Assembly: GCF_000342005.1 (NCBI RefSeq)
Contig: NZ_AOHO01000026.1
Span: 355,770 to 419,769 of the forward strand
Direction of reading: 5' to 3'
Length of the DNA stretch: 64,000 bases
Source: Amycolatopsis decaplanina DSM 44594
GTDB lineage: Bacteria; Actinomycetota; Actinomycetes; Mycobacteriales; Pseudonocardiaceae
Of the stretch, positions 43,760 to 53,323 are shown piece by piece. The notes below the pieces were generated by a model that worked only from the letters and a program-made list of their open reading frames with translations, was not told the origin of the DNA and searched no databases. The position numbers and the translations under genes were made by a program. The first letter of the stretch is position 1. Every line of letters begins with the position of its first letter.

Positions 43760-44398
43760 TTGCCGAGCACGCAGAATCCCGCGCCGGACACGGGCAAGGA
43801 CGCCGAAGAGGCGGCCGCGCGGGCCGAGCGCTTCGAGCGGGACGCGATGCCCCTGCTCGACCAGTTGTACTCGGCCGCCATGCGGATGACCCGGAATCCC
43901 GCCGACGCCGAGGACCTCGTCCAGGAGACGTACCTGAAGGCGTACGCGGCCTTCGCGTCTTTCAAGGCGGGCACGAACCTCAAGGCGTGGATGTACCGCA
44001 TCCTCACGAACACCTACATCAACGGCTATCGCAAGCGTCAGCGCCAGCCGGTGCAGCAGCCCACCGAGGAGATCACCGACTGGCAGATCGCCAAGGCGGA
44101 GAGTCACACCTCCAGCGGGCTGCGCTCGGCCGAGGTCGAGGCGATGGACAACCTGCCCGACGCCGACGTCAAGGAAGCGCTGCAGAAGCTGCCCGAGGAG
44201 TTCCGCCTCGCGGTCTACCTCGCCGATGTCGAAGGTTTCGCGTACAAGGAGATCGCCGAGATCATGGACACGCCCATCGGCACCGTGATGTCCCGGCTGC
44301 ACCGCGGCCGCGCCCAGCTCCGTGACCTGCTCGCCGACGTCGCCCGCGAGCGGGGCTTCATCCGCGCGGGCAAACAGCAGGAGGTGGCGGGGCGATGA
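43760..44398 (+). CDS. sigR: ECF-type sigma factor SigR/SigH (thiol and heat stress)
   Basis: 212 residues from TTG 43760, which has GGGAAGGGAA upstream; a longer in-frame form from GTG 43628 would have 256. Region 2 includes [26 protein letters not shown] and the -10 helix [12 protein letters not shown]; region 4 has [26 protein letters not shown] and [14 protein letters not shown]. It directs transcription of thioredoxin, proteasome and chaperone genes under disulfide stress. The stop overlaps rsrA (ATGA). Orthologous to Rv3223c. Confidence 0.95.
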   Translation: MPSTQNPAPDTGKDAEEAAARAERFERDAMPLLDQLYSAAMRMTRNPADAEDLVQETYLKAYAAFASFKAGTNLKAWMYRILTNTYINGYRKRQRQPVQQPTEEITDWQIAKAESHTSSGLRSAEVEAMDNLPDADVKEALQKLPEEFRLAVYLADVEGFAYKEIAEIMDTPIGTVMSRLHRGRAQLRDLLADVARERGFIRAGKQQEVAGR

Positions 44399-44718
44399 CC
44401 GAGGACTACTGCGCCGGCGCGGACGACAAGGTCAGGTGCGAGGAAGCCCTCGCCGACATCTACCTGCTGCTGGACAAGGAGTGCAGCGCCGAGCGCGACG
44501 CCGCCCTGCGCAAGCACATCGAGGACTGCCCGCCGTGCCTCGAGGAATACGGCATCGACGAGCACATCAAGCAGCTGCTCGCCCGCAAGTGCGGCGGCGA
44601 CCACGCGCCGGACGACCTCAAGTCCCGGCTGCGGGCCTCGATCCGCCAGACCGTGCAGACCAAGGGCGCGATCACCATCGAGCGCACCGAAGTCAAGATC
44701 GAGCAGACCTTCGAATAG
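44395..44718 (+). CDS. rsrA: Redox-sensing anti-sigma factor RsrA/RshA
   Basis: 107 residues. Zinc anti-sigma domain with the H-x3-C-x2-C signature in HIEDCPPC (residues ~41-48), additional Cys at ~6, 15, 30 and 66. It holds SigR when reduced and releases it when the cysteines form disulfides and zinc leaves. It is co-translated with sigR through a four-base overlap. A GAAGGCC-type hairpin follows. Confidence 0.93.
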   Translation: MTEDYCAGADDKVRCEEALADIYLLLDKECSAERDAALRKHIEDCPPCLEEYGIDEHIKQLLARKCGGDHAPDDLKSRLRASIRQTVQTKGAITIERTEVKIEQTFE

Positions 44719-44733
44719 CGCGGCTCAAGATTC

Positions 44734-44772
44734 ACGAAGGCCCCCGTACCGGATCGGTGCGGGGGCCTTCGT
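44734..44772. terminator. GAAGGCC-type hairpin after rsrA
   Basis: ACGAAGGCCCCCG at 44734 pairs with CGGGGGCCTTCGT ending at 44772. It serves both rsrA and the convergent bL37 gene. Confidence 0.82.
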
Positions 44773-44786
44773 CGCCTGATCGATGA

Positions 44787-44861
44787 TCAGGAGTTGGGCT
44801 TCTTGCCGTGGTTCGCGCCGTTCTTCTTACGGTCGCGACGCTTGCGGGCGCGCTTCGACAT
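44787..44861 (-). CDS. Ribosomal protein bL37
   Basis: 24 residues, beginning MSKRARKRRDRKK and ending NHGKKPNS; twelve are Lys or Arg. This matches the tiny actinobacterial large-subunit protein first seen in mycobacterial ribosome structures (KR-rich start, ANHGK(R/K)PN end). A GAGGAG ribosome site lies five to ten bases before the ATG. It is too short for ordinary gene calling. It lies convergent to rsrA, between rsrA and pdtaS. Confidence 0.88.
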   Translation of the reverse strand: MSKRARKRRDRKKNGANHGKKPNS

Positions 44862-44967
44862 GTTTCACTCCTCGTCCGAGTGGCCCTCGCGGGGTGGTTC
44901 GACACCGCTGGGCCAGGGTCAACCTCTCCAGTGTGTCATGTGGCCCTCACCCTGCTTGGATGGGGAC

Positions 44968-46491
44968 GTGTCCACCCTTTCCGATCTGCTCGCGGAGAAC
45001 ACCGGCCTGTCCGGTGAAGCCGCGGATCATCTCCAGACCGTGGTCGCCGAATGGCAGCTGCTGGCCGACCTGTCCTTCGCCGACTTCCTGCTCTGGGTCG
45101 CCGTCTCGGAGGAGCTGCAGCCCGACGGCGGCGACTACGTCTGCGTCGCCCACGCGCGCCCGACGACGGCGCCGACGGCCCATCCGGAGGACGTCGTCGG
45201 CTCCCGGTTCACCGAGGACGAGCATCCGCAGCTGGCCAAGGCGAGCCGTGAGGTGCGGATCTGCCGCGAAGAGGACCCGCACTGGTACCGCGACCTGCCG
45301 ATGCGCCGCGAGGCCATCCCGGTGGTGTACGGCGGTACGGTGATCGCCGTCCTCAGCCGCGAGACCAACCTGGCGGCTTCGCGGGTGCCGAGCCCGCTCG
45401 AGATCGCCTATCTCGGCAGCGCGGGCGACCTGTGCCAGATGATCGTCGACGGCACCTTCCCCAGCCCCGGGAACCAGACGGACACGCACACCAGCCCGCG
45501 GGTCGGTGACGGCCTGATCCGCCTCGACCCCACCGGCACCGTGGTCTTCGCCAGCCCGAACGGGTTGTCGGCCTATCACCGGATGGGGCACGAATCCGAC
45601 CTCGTGGGGCAGCGCCTCGCGCCGTTGACCCGGTCGCTCATCCGCGATCCGTTCGACGCGACCGAGGTGTCGCACCGCATCATCGAGGCGCTCGACGGCA
45701 AGCCCAGCAGCCGTACGGAGGCGGATTCCCGCCGCGGCGCCGTCGTGCTGTTCCGTGCGCTTCCGCTGCGTCCCGCCGGGCAGGCCGCGGGCGCGCTGGT
45801 GCTGGTGCGCGACGTCACCGAGGTGAAGCGCCGTGACCGCGCCCTCCTTTCGAAGGACGCGACCATCCGCGAGATCCACCATCGGGTGAAGAACAACCTG
45901 CAGACCGTCGCCGCGCTGTTGCGGCTCCAGTCGCGCCGGACCTCCAGCGAGGAGGCGCGGCTCGCGCTCGGCGAGTCCGTGCGCCGGGTCTCGTCGATCG
46001 CGATGGTGCACGAGGCGCTGTCCATCTCCGTGGACGAGCGGGTCGATCTCGACAAGCTGCTCGACAACGTCCTCCCGATGGTCGGCGAGGTCGCGACGGC
46101 CGAATCGCAGGTCGGGCTTTCGCGCACGGGCTCGTTCGGTGTCGTCGTCGCCGAGATCGCGACGCCGTTGGTGATGGTGCTGGCCGAACTGGTCCAGAAC
46201 GCCATCGAGCACGCGTTCCCCGGGGGACGGCCGGGCAAGGTCGAACTCGTGGTGGAGCGCTCGGCCCGCTGGCTCGATGTCGTCATCCGCGACAACGGGC
46301 GCGGATTGCCCTCGGGTTTCTCGCTGGAACGCAGTGACGGCCTCGGACTGCAGATCGTGCGGACCCTGGTGGAGTCGGAACTGCGCGGGTCGCTGTCGAT
46401 TCGCGGACTCCGCGGGGAATCCGAGGAGGCCGGCGGCCGCCGGATGGGAACCGAAGCCGCGCTGCGGATCCCGTTGTCCCGGCGGCTGTGA
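44968..46491 (+). CDS. pdtaS: Sensor histidine kinase PdtaS
   Basis: 507 residues, soluble. The start MSTLSDLLAENTGL matches the mycobacterial protein. A GAF-like domain (~residues 1-150) and a PAS domain (~170-290, GLIRLDPTGTVVFASPNGL) precede an HWE/HisKA_2 kinase with phospho-His in IREIHHRVKNNLQTVAALLRL near 310 and an ATPase with ELVQNAIEHAF and DNGRGLP. Its partner PdtaR, an ANTAR RNA-binding regulator, is not in the window. GTG 44968 has a possible -10 (TTGGAT) seven bases upstream, so it may be leaderless. Confidence 0.93.
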   Translation: MSTLSDLLAENTGLSGEAADHLQTVVAEWQLLADLSFADFLLWVAVSEELQPDGGDYVCVAHARPTTAPTAHPEDVVGSRFTEDEHPQLAKASREVRICREEDPHWYRDLPMRREAIPVVYGGTVIAVLSRETNLAASRVPSPLEIAYLGSAGDLCQMIVDGTFPSPGNQTDTHTSPRVGDGLIRLDPTGTVVFASPNGLSAYHRMGHESDLVGQRLAPLTRSLIRDPFDATEVSHRIIEALDGKPSSRTEADSRRGAVVLFRALPLRPAGQAAGALVLVRDVTEVKRRDRALLSKDATIREIHHRVKNNLQTVAALLRLQSRRTSSEEARLALGESVRRVSSIAMVHEALSISVDERVDLDKLLDNVLPMVGEVATAESQVGLSRTGSFGVVVAEIATPLVMVLAELVQNAIEHAFPGGRPGKVELVVERSARWLDVVIRDNGRGLPSGFSLERSDGLGLQIVRTLVESELRGSLSIRGLRGESEEAGGRRMGTEAALRIPLSRRL

Positions 46492-46568
46492 GTTCCGATG
46501 CCACGGAGTCTGTAGTGGACTGTCGCTTTTGATCGTTCTCAATGGACAGTCTCATCCGGACACGTTTT

Positions 46569-46604
46569 AGGGCCGGCGCCCGAAGAGAAGATGGCGCCGG
46601 CCCT
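46569..46604 (+). terminator. Hairpin terminator after pdtaS
   Basis: AGGGCCGGCGCC (46569-46580) pairs with 46593-46604. The rest of the 46492-46805 gap shows no gene. Confidence 0.85.
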
Positions 46605-46805
46605 GTAACGGTTCCGCGGGAGGACTTGGGAAAGTCCAGCGAAGCCATACCCCCGTCGGGGTGTGTCGGCCTCGCTTGTTAAGCTCAAGCCGGGTACGTG
46701 TCACCTCGCGACGCATGGCCACGCAGGCAGTGCGCCGCGGGATATCCCGAAGCTTGGGTCTTGCTCAGTTGTAAGTGATGCGATGAAGCGTGCGTGAGTC
46801 GAAAC

Positions 46806-47060
46806 TCAGGCGGAGGTACGCGTGCCGATGTGCGTACGACGGCGCTTCAGGGCCCGTCGCTCGTCCTCGCTCATCCCGCCCCAGACGCCTGCGTCCTGTC
46901 CGCTGGCCAATGCCCAGGCCAAGCAGTCGGAAGCGACGGTGCAGCGGTGGCACACGGCCTTCGCCTGCGCTACCTGCGACAGAGCAGGACCGCTGGTTCC
47001 CACGGGGAAGAACAGCTCGGGGTCCTCGTCTCGGCAGGCCGCGTCGTGGCGCCAGTCCAT
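46806..47060 (-). CDS. whiB1: Iron-sulfur transcription factor WhiB1
   Basis: 84 residues. Four cluster Cys: ~9 (DAACRDED), ~37 and 40 (AVCHRC), ~46 (SDCLAW), then GVWGGMSEDERRALKRRR. The [4Fe-4S] protein binds SigA and responds to nitric oxide; it is essential in mycobacteria. The start at MDWRHDAAC is set by homology, with AAGGAG upstream; the frame is open ~90 bases further. The leader contains a GGCGCGG hairpin (47082-47099) and two CRP-type sites further upstream. Confidence 0.95.
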   Translation of the reverse strand: MDWRHDAACRDEDPELFFPVGTSGPALSQVAQAKAVCHRCTVASDCLAWALASGQDAGVWGGMSEDERRALKRRRTHIGTRTSA

Positions 47061-47132
47061 GTTTCTGAGCTCCTTCATAACGGCGCGGTACTCCGCGCCA
47101 TAGTCGTCATGGCGGTCGTTTTTTTGGGTGCT

Positions 47133-47148
47133 TGTGAATGCTTTCACG
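47133..47148. promoter_or_regulatory. CRP/Cmr-type site upstream of whiB1
   Basis: TGTGAATGCTTTCACG fits TGTGA-N6-TCACR. It is flanked by GGGTGCTT and AAGCACCC, extending the symmetry. Confidence 0.7.
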
Positions 47149-47182
47149 AAGCACCCGTTTCGACAAGGGTTTTCTGAAGATC

Positions 47183-47198
47183 GGTGAGTCAGCTCACC
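47183..47198. promoter_or_regulatory. Second CRP-type site upstream of whiB1
   Basis: GGTGAGTCAGCTCACC has GTGA-N6-TCAC symmetry, 50 bases (five helical turns) from the first site. Confidence 0.65.
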
Positions 47199-47333
47199 CG
47201 GCCGAGCGACGCTTCTGACCTGCGGTTTCGTTCCGAAACGGCCTTCCGAAGGGAAGGCCGATGCGGTGAGCGGAGGTTCTGCGTCGATGAGCGGCAGGTC
47301 GCACTTTGCCGCAGACGATCAGCGGTCCGGTCG

Positions 47334-48260
47334 TCAGACGATTACCGTCAGTGCTTCCGGGACGCTGAAGAACTCCACCCGCTTCCGCTGGCCGACGAGG
47401 TCGCCGTCCACCTGGAAGTTTACCGGTTCAGCAGCGTCTATGCGGATCATCGGCAGGTCATCGTGACGAAGGAGACGTCGTCCGTGTTGGTCGCTCTTCG
47501 TGAGCAATGCCTGCCGTACATGCTTGAACACGGTGGGCAATCCCAGACCGCTCAACGCGAAAAGGCCCAGTCCGGTGTCGAACGAGCTGCCCGGATTCAG
47601 GTGGACGGGACGGTCCCCCAGGTAGCTCCACGGATCGGTGTTCGACACGAAAGCGGTCAGCACTTCGGTGGGCTCTTCACCCGGGATCCTGACCGTGAGG
47701 GGCGGACGGCCGAGCGGAGGCCGCAGATGCGACGCCACCGCGGCCCTCAGGTAGAGCCCCGCGGTGGTCTGCTTGCCCCGGCGCTTGGCCACGCGGCCGA
47801 CGACGTCGGCGTCCCAGCCCATGCCGGCGTTGAAGGTGAACCAGTGGCCGTCGGCGATTCCGAGGCCGACTTTGCGGCTTCGGTCGTTCTCGATGGCGTT
47901 GAGGAGCTGATGGGTCGCTTCCACCGGATCGTGCGCGATCCCGAGCGCGCGGGCGAAGACGTTCGCCGAGCCGCCCGGCACGACACCGAGCATGGGGACG
48001 TCGCCGACCTTCGCCGGATCGCCGTCGGCGTCCGCGAGCAGGCCGTTGACCACCTCGTTGACGGTGCCGTCGCCGCCGTGGGCGACCACCAGGTCGATCC
48101 CGTCGCGGGCGGCGGACCTCGCCACGGCCATCGCGTGGCCGCGGTAGTCGGTCTCCACCACGTCGAGTTTGACCTGGCTGGCCAGTGCGTGCGCCAGCAC
48201 GTCACGGCCACCGGCGGTGGTCGAGGTGGCCTGGGGGTTCACGACGAGGATGGCACGCAC
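47334..48260 (-). CDS. Diacylglycerol kinase-family lipid kinase
   Basis: 308 residues. The DAGK catalytic motif GGDGTVNEVVNGLL is near residue 72 and PGGSANVFARALGI near 104; FTFNAGMGWDADVV and FQVDGD complete the fold. It phosphorylates a lipid such as diacylglycerol at the inner membrane. The GTG at 48260 begins RAILVVNPQATS; an AGGAGG lies 15 bases upstream, six bases from an in-frame CTG at 48269, which may be the true start. Matches Rv3218 next to whiB1. Confidence 0.88.
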   Translation of the reverse strand: MRAILVVNPQATSTTAGGRDVLAHALASQVKLDVVETDYRGHAMAVARSAARDGIDLVVAHGGDGTVNEVVNGLLADADGDPAKVGDVPMLGVVPGGSANVFARALGIAHDPVEATHQLLNAIENDRSRKVGLGIADGHWFTFNAGMGWDADVVGRVAKRRGKQTTAGLYLRAAVASHLRPPLGRPPLTVRIPGEEPTEVLTAFVSNTDPWSYLGDRPVHLNPGSSFDTGLGLFALSGLGLPTVFKHVRQALLTKSDQHGRRLLRHDDLPMIRIDAAEPVNFQVDGDLVGQRKRVEFFSVPEALTVIV

Positions 48261-48571
48261 ATACCGCAGGGTAAGCCTCCTCGGCCCGATGAGGGGAGCG
48301 TCAGGTGACGCGAAGCTCAGTGGGCCGTGCTTTCTCGAAGCAGCACCGTATGACCCCTGTGGCGGGCGTTCCTCCTCATCGCCGGCGGCTTTCGCACGTC
48401 GTGACAAGTGCACCCGGGCCGACCGCCCGCTCATCGACGACGCTTCCAATTCTTCCCATGCGGCGGCGAGGGGAAACCGGCCGACCGGGTGGCATACGAT
48501 CGAAAGTGCTCACGTACGGTGACCCGCCCTGGTGGAGCGCCGTGTCCGGAAGCCTGGAAGGCTGTTTCGCC
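48261..48571. other. 311-bp divergent intergenic region
   Basis: Must hold promoters for the lipid kinase and the membrane protein gene. I see no repeat, RNA gene or convincing small ORF. Confidence 0.4.
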
Positions 48572-49045
48572 GTGTCCATCGCAGACAAGCTCTCGCCCGC
48601 GCCCCCTGAAGTCCGCCTCGCCGGGGCCGTCACCGCGCTGCCGGGGCTCGCCCTGATCGTGTTCGCGATCCTGCTCCTGGTCAACGGCCAGGCCGGACCG
48701 GAGAACCTCCTGGCCGAGGTCGCCTACTACCTCGTCCTCGCCGCCGGAACGCTGGCCTGCGCGGCCGGACTGGTGATGGGGAAGACGTGGGCGAGGTCGC
48801 CGGGCGTGGTCGTCGCGCTGATCCTGGTGGGCGTCGGCTGGTACGGCGCGGGCCCGTCCGGGCAGCCGCTGTGGGGAGTGCCGCTGGCCCTGGTCGGCGT
48901 CGCCGTCATCGTGCTGCTGTTCCGCCGCCCGTCGCGCGCGTGGGCGCTCGGGCTGCGAGAAGGCGAGACCGAGGAAGAGGCCGCCGAACGTGACGGCGCG
49001 GCGGGGCGCGCGGCGCGTCGTGAGCGCGAGGAACGCGACTCCTAG
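48572..49045 (+). CDS. Four-helix integral membrane protein of unknown function
   Basis: 157 residues. Four hydrophobic helices (about 16-38, 48-68, 74-92, 98-116) are followed by a charged cytoplasmic tail rich in Glu and Arg (GETEEEAAERDGAAGRAARR). The start is GTG 48572; the long upstream frame is rejected as it lacks coding bias and covers the divergent promoter. No known domain. Its TAG lies in a direct repeat that flanks the nested inverted repeat. Confidence 0.72.
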   Translation: MSIADKLSPAPPEVRLAGAVTALPGLALIVFAILLLVNGQAGPENLLAEVAYYLVLAAGTLACAAGLVMGKTWARSPGVVVALILVGVGWYGAGPSGQPLWGVPLALVGVAVIVLLFRRPSRAWALGLREGETEEEAAERDGAAGRAARREREERDS

Positions 49046-49190
49046 ACCTGGGCCGCAGCGCCGCACTCGCGTGATCGGAGACGGATCTCGCGTGATTGGA
49101 GGCCGGACATTCGAGTGCGGTGTCCAATCACGCGAGTTACGTGCTTAATCACGCGAGTTACGCCTTCGGCCCTCGCTAGACCTGGGCCGC
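49042..49190. repeat. Nested inverted repeat flanked by a direct repeat of a gene end
   Basis: CTAGACCTGGGCCGC occurs at 49042 and again at 49176, with similarity extending to AGCGCC. Between them are CTCGCGTGAT copies at 49065 and 49088 and two copies of AATCACGCGAGTTACG (to 49142 and 49162), so doubled left arms face doubled right arms. Confidence 0.75.
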
Positions 49191-49658
49191 GAGCGCCTTC
49201 AGCGGTTCGTCGGTGAGGCGGTCGACGGTCCACTCGTCCATCGGCACCGCGCCGAGTGACTTGTAGAACCCCTGCGCCGGGTTCCAGTTGAGCACCGACC
49301 ATTCGAGGCGGGCGTAGCCGCGCTCGACGCAGACCGCCGCGAGGGTGGCCAGGAGCGCCTTGCCGAGGCCGGAGCCGCGCTGCTCGGGGCGGACGTAGAG
49401 ATCCTCCAAGTAGATGCCGTGCACGCCGCGCCAGGTGGAGAAGTTGAGGAACCAGAGCGCGTAGCCGACGATCTGGCCGTCGACCTCGGCGACGTGCCCG
49501 AACAGGCCCGGAGCCTCGCCGAACAGCGCGACGCGCAGCTGCCCGGGAGTGAGGTGGCACTCGTCCGGCGCGCGTTCGAACTCGGCGAGGTCGTAGACGA
49601 GCTGGACGACGGCGTCCACGTCTTCTTCGCGGATGCGCCGGATGCGGTCGTCGCCCAT
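49176..49658 (-). CDS. GNAT-family N-acetyltransferase
   Basis: 160 residues. It has IRRIREEDVDAVVQLVYDLAE at the N-terminus, IYLEDLYVRPEQRGSGLGKALL as the acetyl-CoA site near residue 90, and LEWSVLNWNPAQGFYKSLGA at the end: the layout of diamine/thialysine acetyltransferase-like GNATs. Substrate unknown. Its start is one base from the stop of the phosphatase gene upstream, so the two are an operon. Confidence 0.88.
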   Translation of the reverse strand: MGDDRIRRIREEDVDAVVQLVYDLAEFERAPDECHLTPGQLRVALFGEAPGLFGHVAEVDGQIVGYALWFLNFSTWRGVHGIYLEDLYVRPEQRGSGLGKALLATLAAVCVERGYARLEWSVLNWNPAQGFYKSLGAVPMDEWTVDRLTDEPLKALAAQV

Positions 49659-49659
49659 T

Positions 49660-50253
49660 TCAGTCCTCTGTGGTGGGGAGCAGGTTGAGGTGTTCGATCT
49701 GCGGCTCGCCGCGTTCGTCGCCGAGTACCGCGACGCCGGCCGGGTCGAGTCCGAAGTGGACACCCGCCGTCGACGGGAGGCCGACCCAGCGCGCGACCAG
49801 GACCCGGCTGAAATGCCCGTGGCCGACCAGGATCACGTCGCCCTCGCCGAGCGGTTCGCGGACCCTGTCGATCAGCTTGTCCGCGCGGGCGTTGACGTCC
49901 TCCGCGCTTTCGCCGCCGGGGATCGGGTGTGACCAGACGGTCCAGCCGGGAACGGTCTCGCGGATCGACGGGGTGGTGACGCCTTCGTAGTCGCCGTAGT
50001 CCCATTCGGCCAGCTCTTCGGTGACCTCGTCGACGCGCAGGCCGGCCAGCTCGGCCGTCCGCAGCGCGCGGGTGCGAGGGCTGGAGAGGACGAGCGCCGG
50101 GCTGCCGCCGAGCACCGCGCGCAAGGTGCCGCCCGCGGCGCGGGCCTGCCCTTCGCCCGCGGTGGTGAGCGGGATGTCGGTGCGTCCGGTGTGCCGTCCG
50201 TTGACGGACCACTCGGTCTGACCGTGCCGGAGGAGGAAGAGCCGATGTGCCAC
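49660..50253 (-). CDS. Histidine phosphatase, phosphoglycerate mutase-like (Rv3214 type)
   Basis: 197 residues. The phospho-acceptor motif LLRHGQTEWS is at the N-terminus, a proton-donor Glu is in EWDYGDYEG and the second His in VGHGHFSRVL near residue 140. Rv3214 (gpm2) has been described as an acid phosphatase rather than a mutase, and this protein is likely the same. It is followed directly by the GNAT gene. Confidence 0.9.
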   Translation of the reverse strand: MAHRLFLLRHGQTEWSVNGRHTGRTDIPLTTAGEGQARAAGGTLRAVLGGSPALVLSSPRTRALRTAELAGLRVDEVTEELAEWDYGDYEGVTTPSIRETVPGWTVWSHPIPGGESAEDVNARADKLIDRVREPLGEGDVILVGHGHFSRVLVARWVGLPSTAGVHFGLDPAGVAVLGDERGEPQIEHLNLLPTTED

Positions 50254-50315
50254 GTTGCGAATATAGCCTGCGGTCCGGTTATGCTACTGGCGAGTAACAT
50301 GATGAGGAGACCGTG

Positions 50316-50786
50316 ATGGCGCAGAATCCGACCTACGCGATGTGGAACCGGCTGGCGGGCAAGCCGGTCGGCAAACAGCTGTTCTCGGCGGCGATGTGCC
50401 TGCGTGTGCCGTACTTCCGGACGGTGCTCCCGTCGGTGCGCGAACTGGGCCCCGGCCGGTGCGAGGTGACGTCCCCCAAGTGGTGGGGTGTTTACAACCA
50501 CATCAAGACTTTTCACGCGATCGCGGCATGCAACCTCGCCGAGATCGCCATGGGCATGCTCGCCGAGGCGACCGTCCCGACGACGCATCGCTGGCTGCCC
50601 AAGGGGATGACGGTCGCGTACGTGGCGAAGGCCGAGACGAGCCTGCGCGCCGTCGCGGAACTGCCGGAGTTGCCGGAATTCGGCGACGAGGGCTTCGAGC
50701 TTCCCGTGCCGGTGATGATCACGGACACGAACGGGAAGCCCGTCGTGACCGCGACCATCACCATCTGGGTCACCAAGAAGAAGTAA
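50316..50786 (+). CDS. Hotdog-fold protein, DUF4442 type
   Basis: 156 residues. The single-domain hotdog pattern includes VYNHIKTFHAIAACNLAEIAMGML and HRWLPKGMTVAYVAKAE, as in PaaI-like thioesterases. A catalytic residue is not certain. ATG 50316 is preferred to GTG 50313 for its distance from GAGGAG. It is divergent from the phosphatase gene. Confidence 0.82.
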   Translation: MAQNPTYAMWNRLAGKPVGKQLFSAAMCLRVPYFRTVLPSVRELGPGRCEVTSPKWWGVYNHIKTFHAIAACNLAEIAMGMLAEATVPTTHRWLPKGMTVAYVAKAETSLRAVAELPELPEFGDEGFELPVPVMITDTNGKPVVTATITIWVTKKK

Positions 50787-50802
50787 GACGCTCTGGATCG
50801 AC

Positions 50803-50865
50803 GCAATTCGGCACCTGGTTGCGATCCTTGCGCACGCCGTCTATCGCAACCAGGTGACGAATTGC
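50803..50865. repeat. ATTCGGCACC-family inverted repeat, copy 2
   Basis: GCAATTCGGCACCTGGTTGC faces ATCGCAACCAGGTGACGAAT (one arm difference) over a 17-nt loop, between convergent genes. Confidence 0.82.
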
Positions 50866-50869
50866 GGGG

Positions 50870-51547
50870 TCAGAGGGGTTTGAACTGCACGTAGGTCGTC
50901 TGCTTGAAGGTGTTCTTCCCGCTCGGCGACGGCAGTCCGAGCAACTCGTCGGCCACTTGCGACAGTCGTCCGCAGCCGGTCGTGCGCGGCAGGGCGAGCT
51001 GGGCGTCGACGACGCCGAACTTCACCGTCTTCGGGTTCTGCGAGATCACCTCGAACGGCACCGCGGGATCGTCCTTGACCACCGAATGGAGCGGCGCGCC
51101 GAGGGTGCCGACAGTGCATTCCTTGGGCAGCAAGGGATGCCGCAGGACAGCATAGAGGTCCAGTTCGCCGCGGCGCTCGTCGTTCGACTGGAAGTCCGAG
51201 TGGCCGCCGTACTTCAGCTGGAGGGTCGCGCCGAAAGTGTCGCGGATCCGTGCGGGAGCATGCCGCAGTTCGCCGAACACCTGCGCGTACTTCCCGTCCA
51301 CTTCGCCTTCGGAGAAGGTCAGCCGCATCTCCCCGAGCGGGATCTCGCGGTCGGCGATGGTCAGGACTCCTTGAGAGACAAAGGCTTCGCAACGCCACGT
51401 GCCCGGGTCGGCGTTCGACGGCGGGGCGGGGCAGGCGGAGAAGTCGAAGTCGGGCAACGGTGACGGCGCCGCGGAGGCGTGGCCGGGAAAGGCGAGGAGG
51501 GCGGCAGCGGACAGTGCGGTCGCGGTCGCGGCGAGAAGACGTCTCAT
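50870..51547 (-). CDS. Secreted protein of unknown function
   Basis: 225 residues. Signal peptide LLAATATALSAAALLAF with cleavage after ASA (~28). The mature part has four Cys (FSACPAPP, TWRCEAF, KECTVG, TTGCGRL), which may form two disulfides. A beta-rich pattern suggests a small secreted binding domain, but no family is recognised. ATG 51547 starts it; the upstream frame is antisense to the cholesterol oxidase leader. Divergent from choD. Confidence 0.75.
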   Translation of the reverse strand: MRRLLAATATALSAAALLAFPGHASAAPSPLPDFDFSACPAPPSNADPGTWRCEAFVSQGVLTIADREIPLGEMRLTFSEGEVDGKYAQVFGELRHAPARIRDTFGATLQLKYGGHSDFQSNDERRGELDLYAVLRHPLLPKECTVGTLGAPLHSVVKDDPAVPFEVISQNPKTVKFGVVDAQLALPRTTGCGRLSQVADELLGLPSPSGKNTFKQTTYVQFKPL

Positions 51548-51654
51548 GACCCGAAAGAGTGGTCTGTGCCGGTTTGAGGCACATCGGGGAAGCCACCCAG
51601 GGGACCCCTGAATCGCCACGTTCGAGTGAAAATAAACGGTGTTTACCCAGCTGA

Positions 51655-53322
<1,668 letters not shown>

Positions 53323-53323
53323 C

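Noticed and set aside
46492..46805. Small RNA between pdtaS and whiB1
   Set aside because: Only one terminator-like hairpin is evident and it is accounted for by pdtaS.
49042..49190. Nested repeat as an integron attC site or tRNA
   Set aside because: No R-box/L-box core, no integrase, and no cloverleaf can be drawn.
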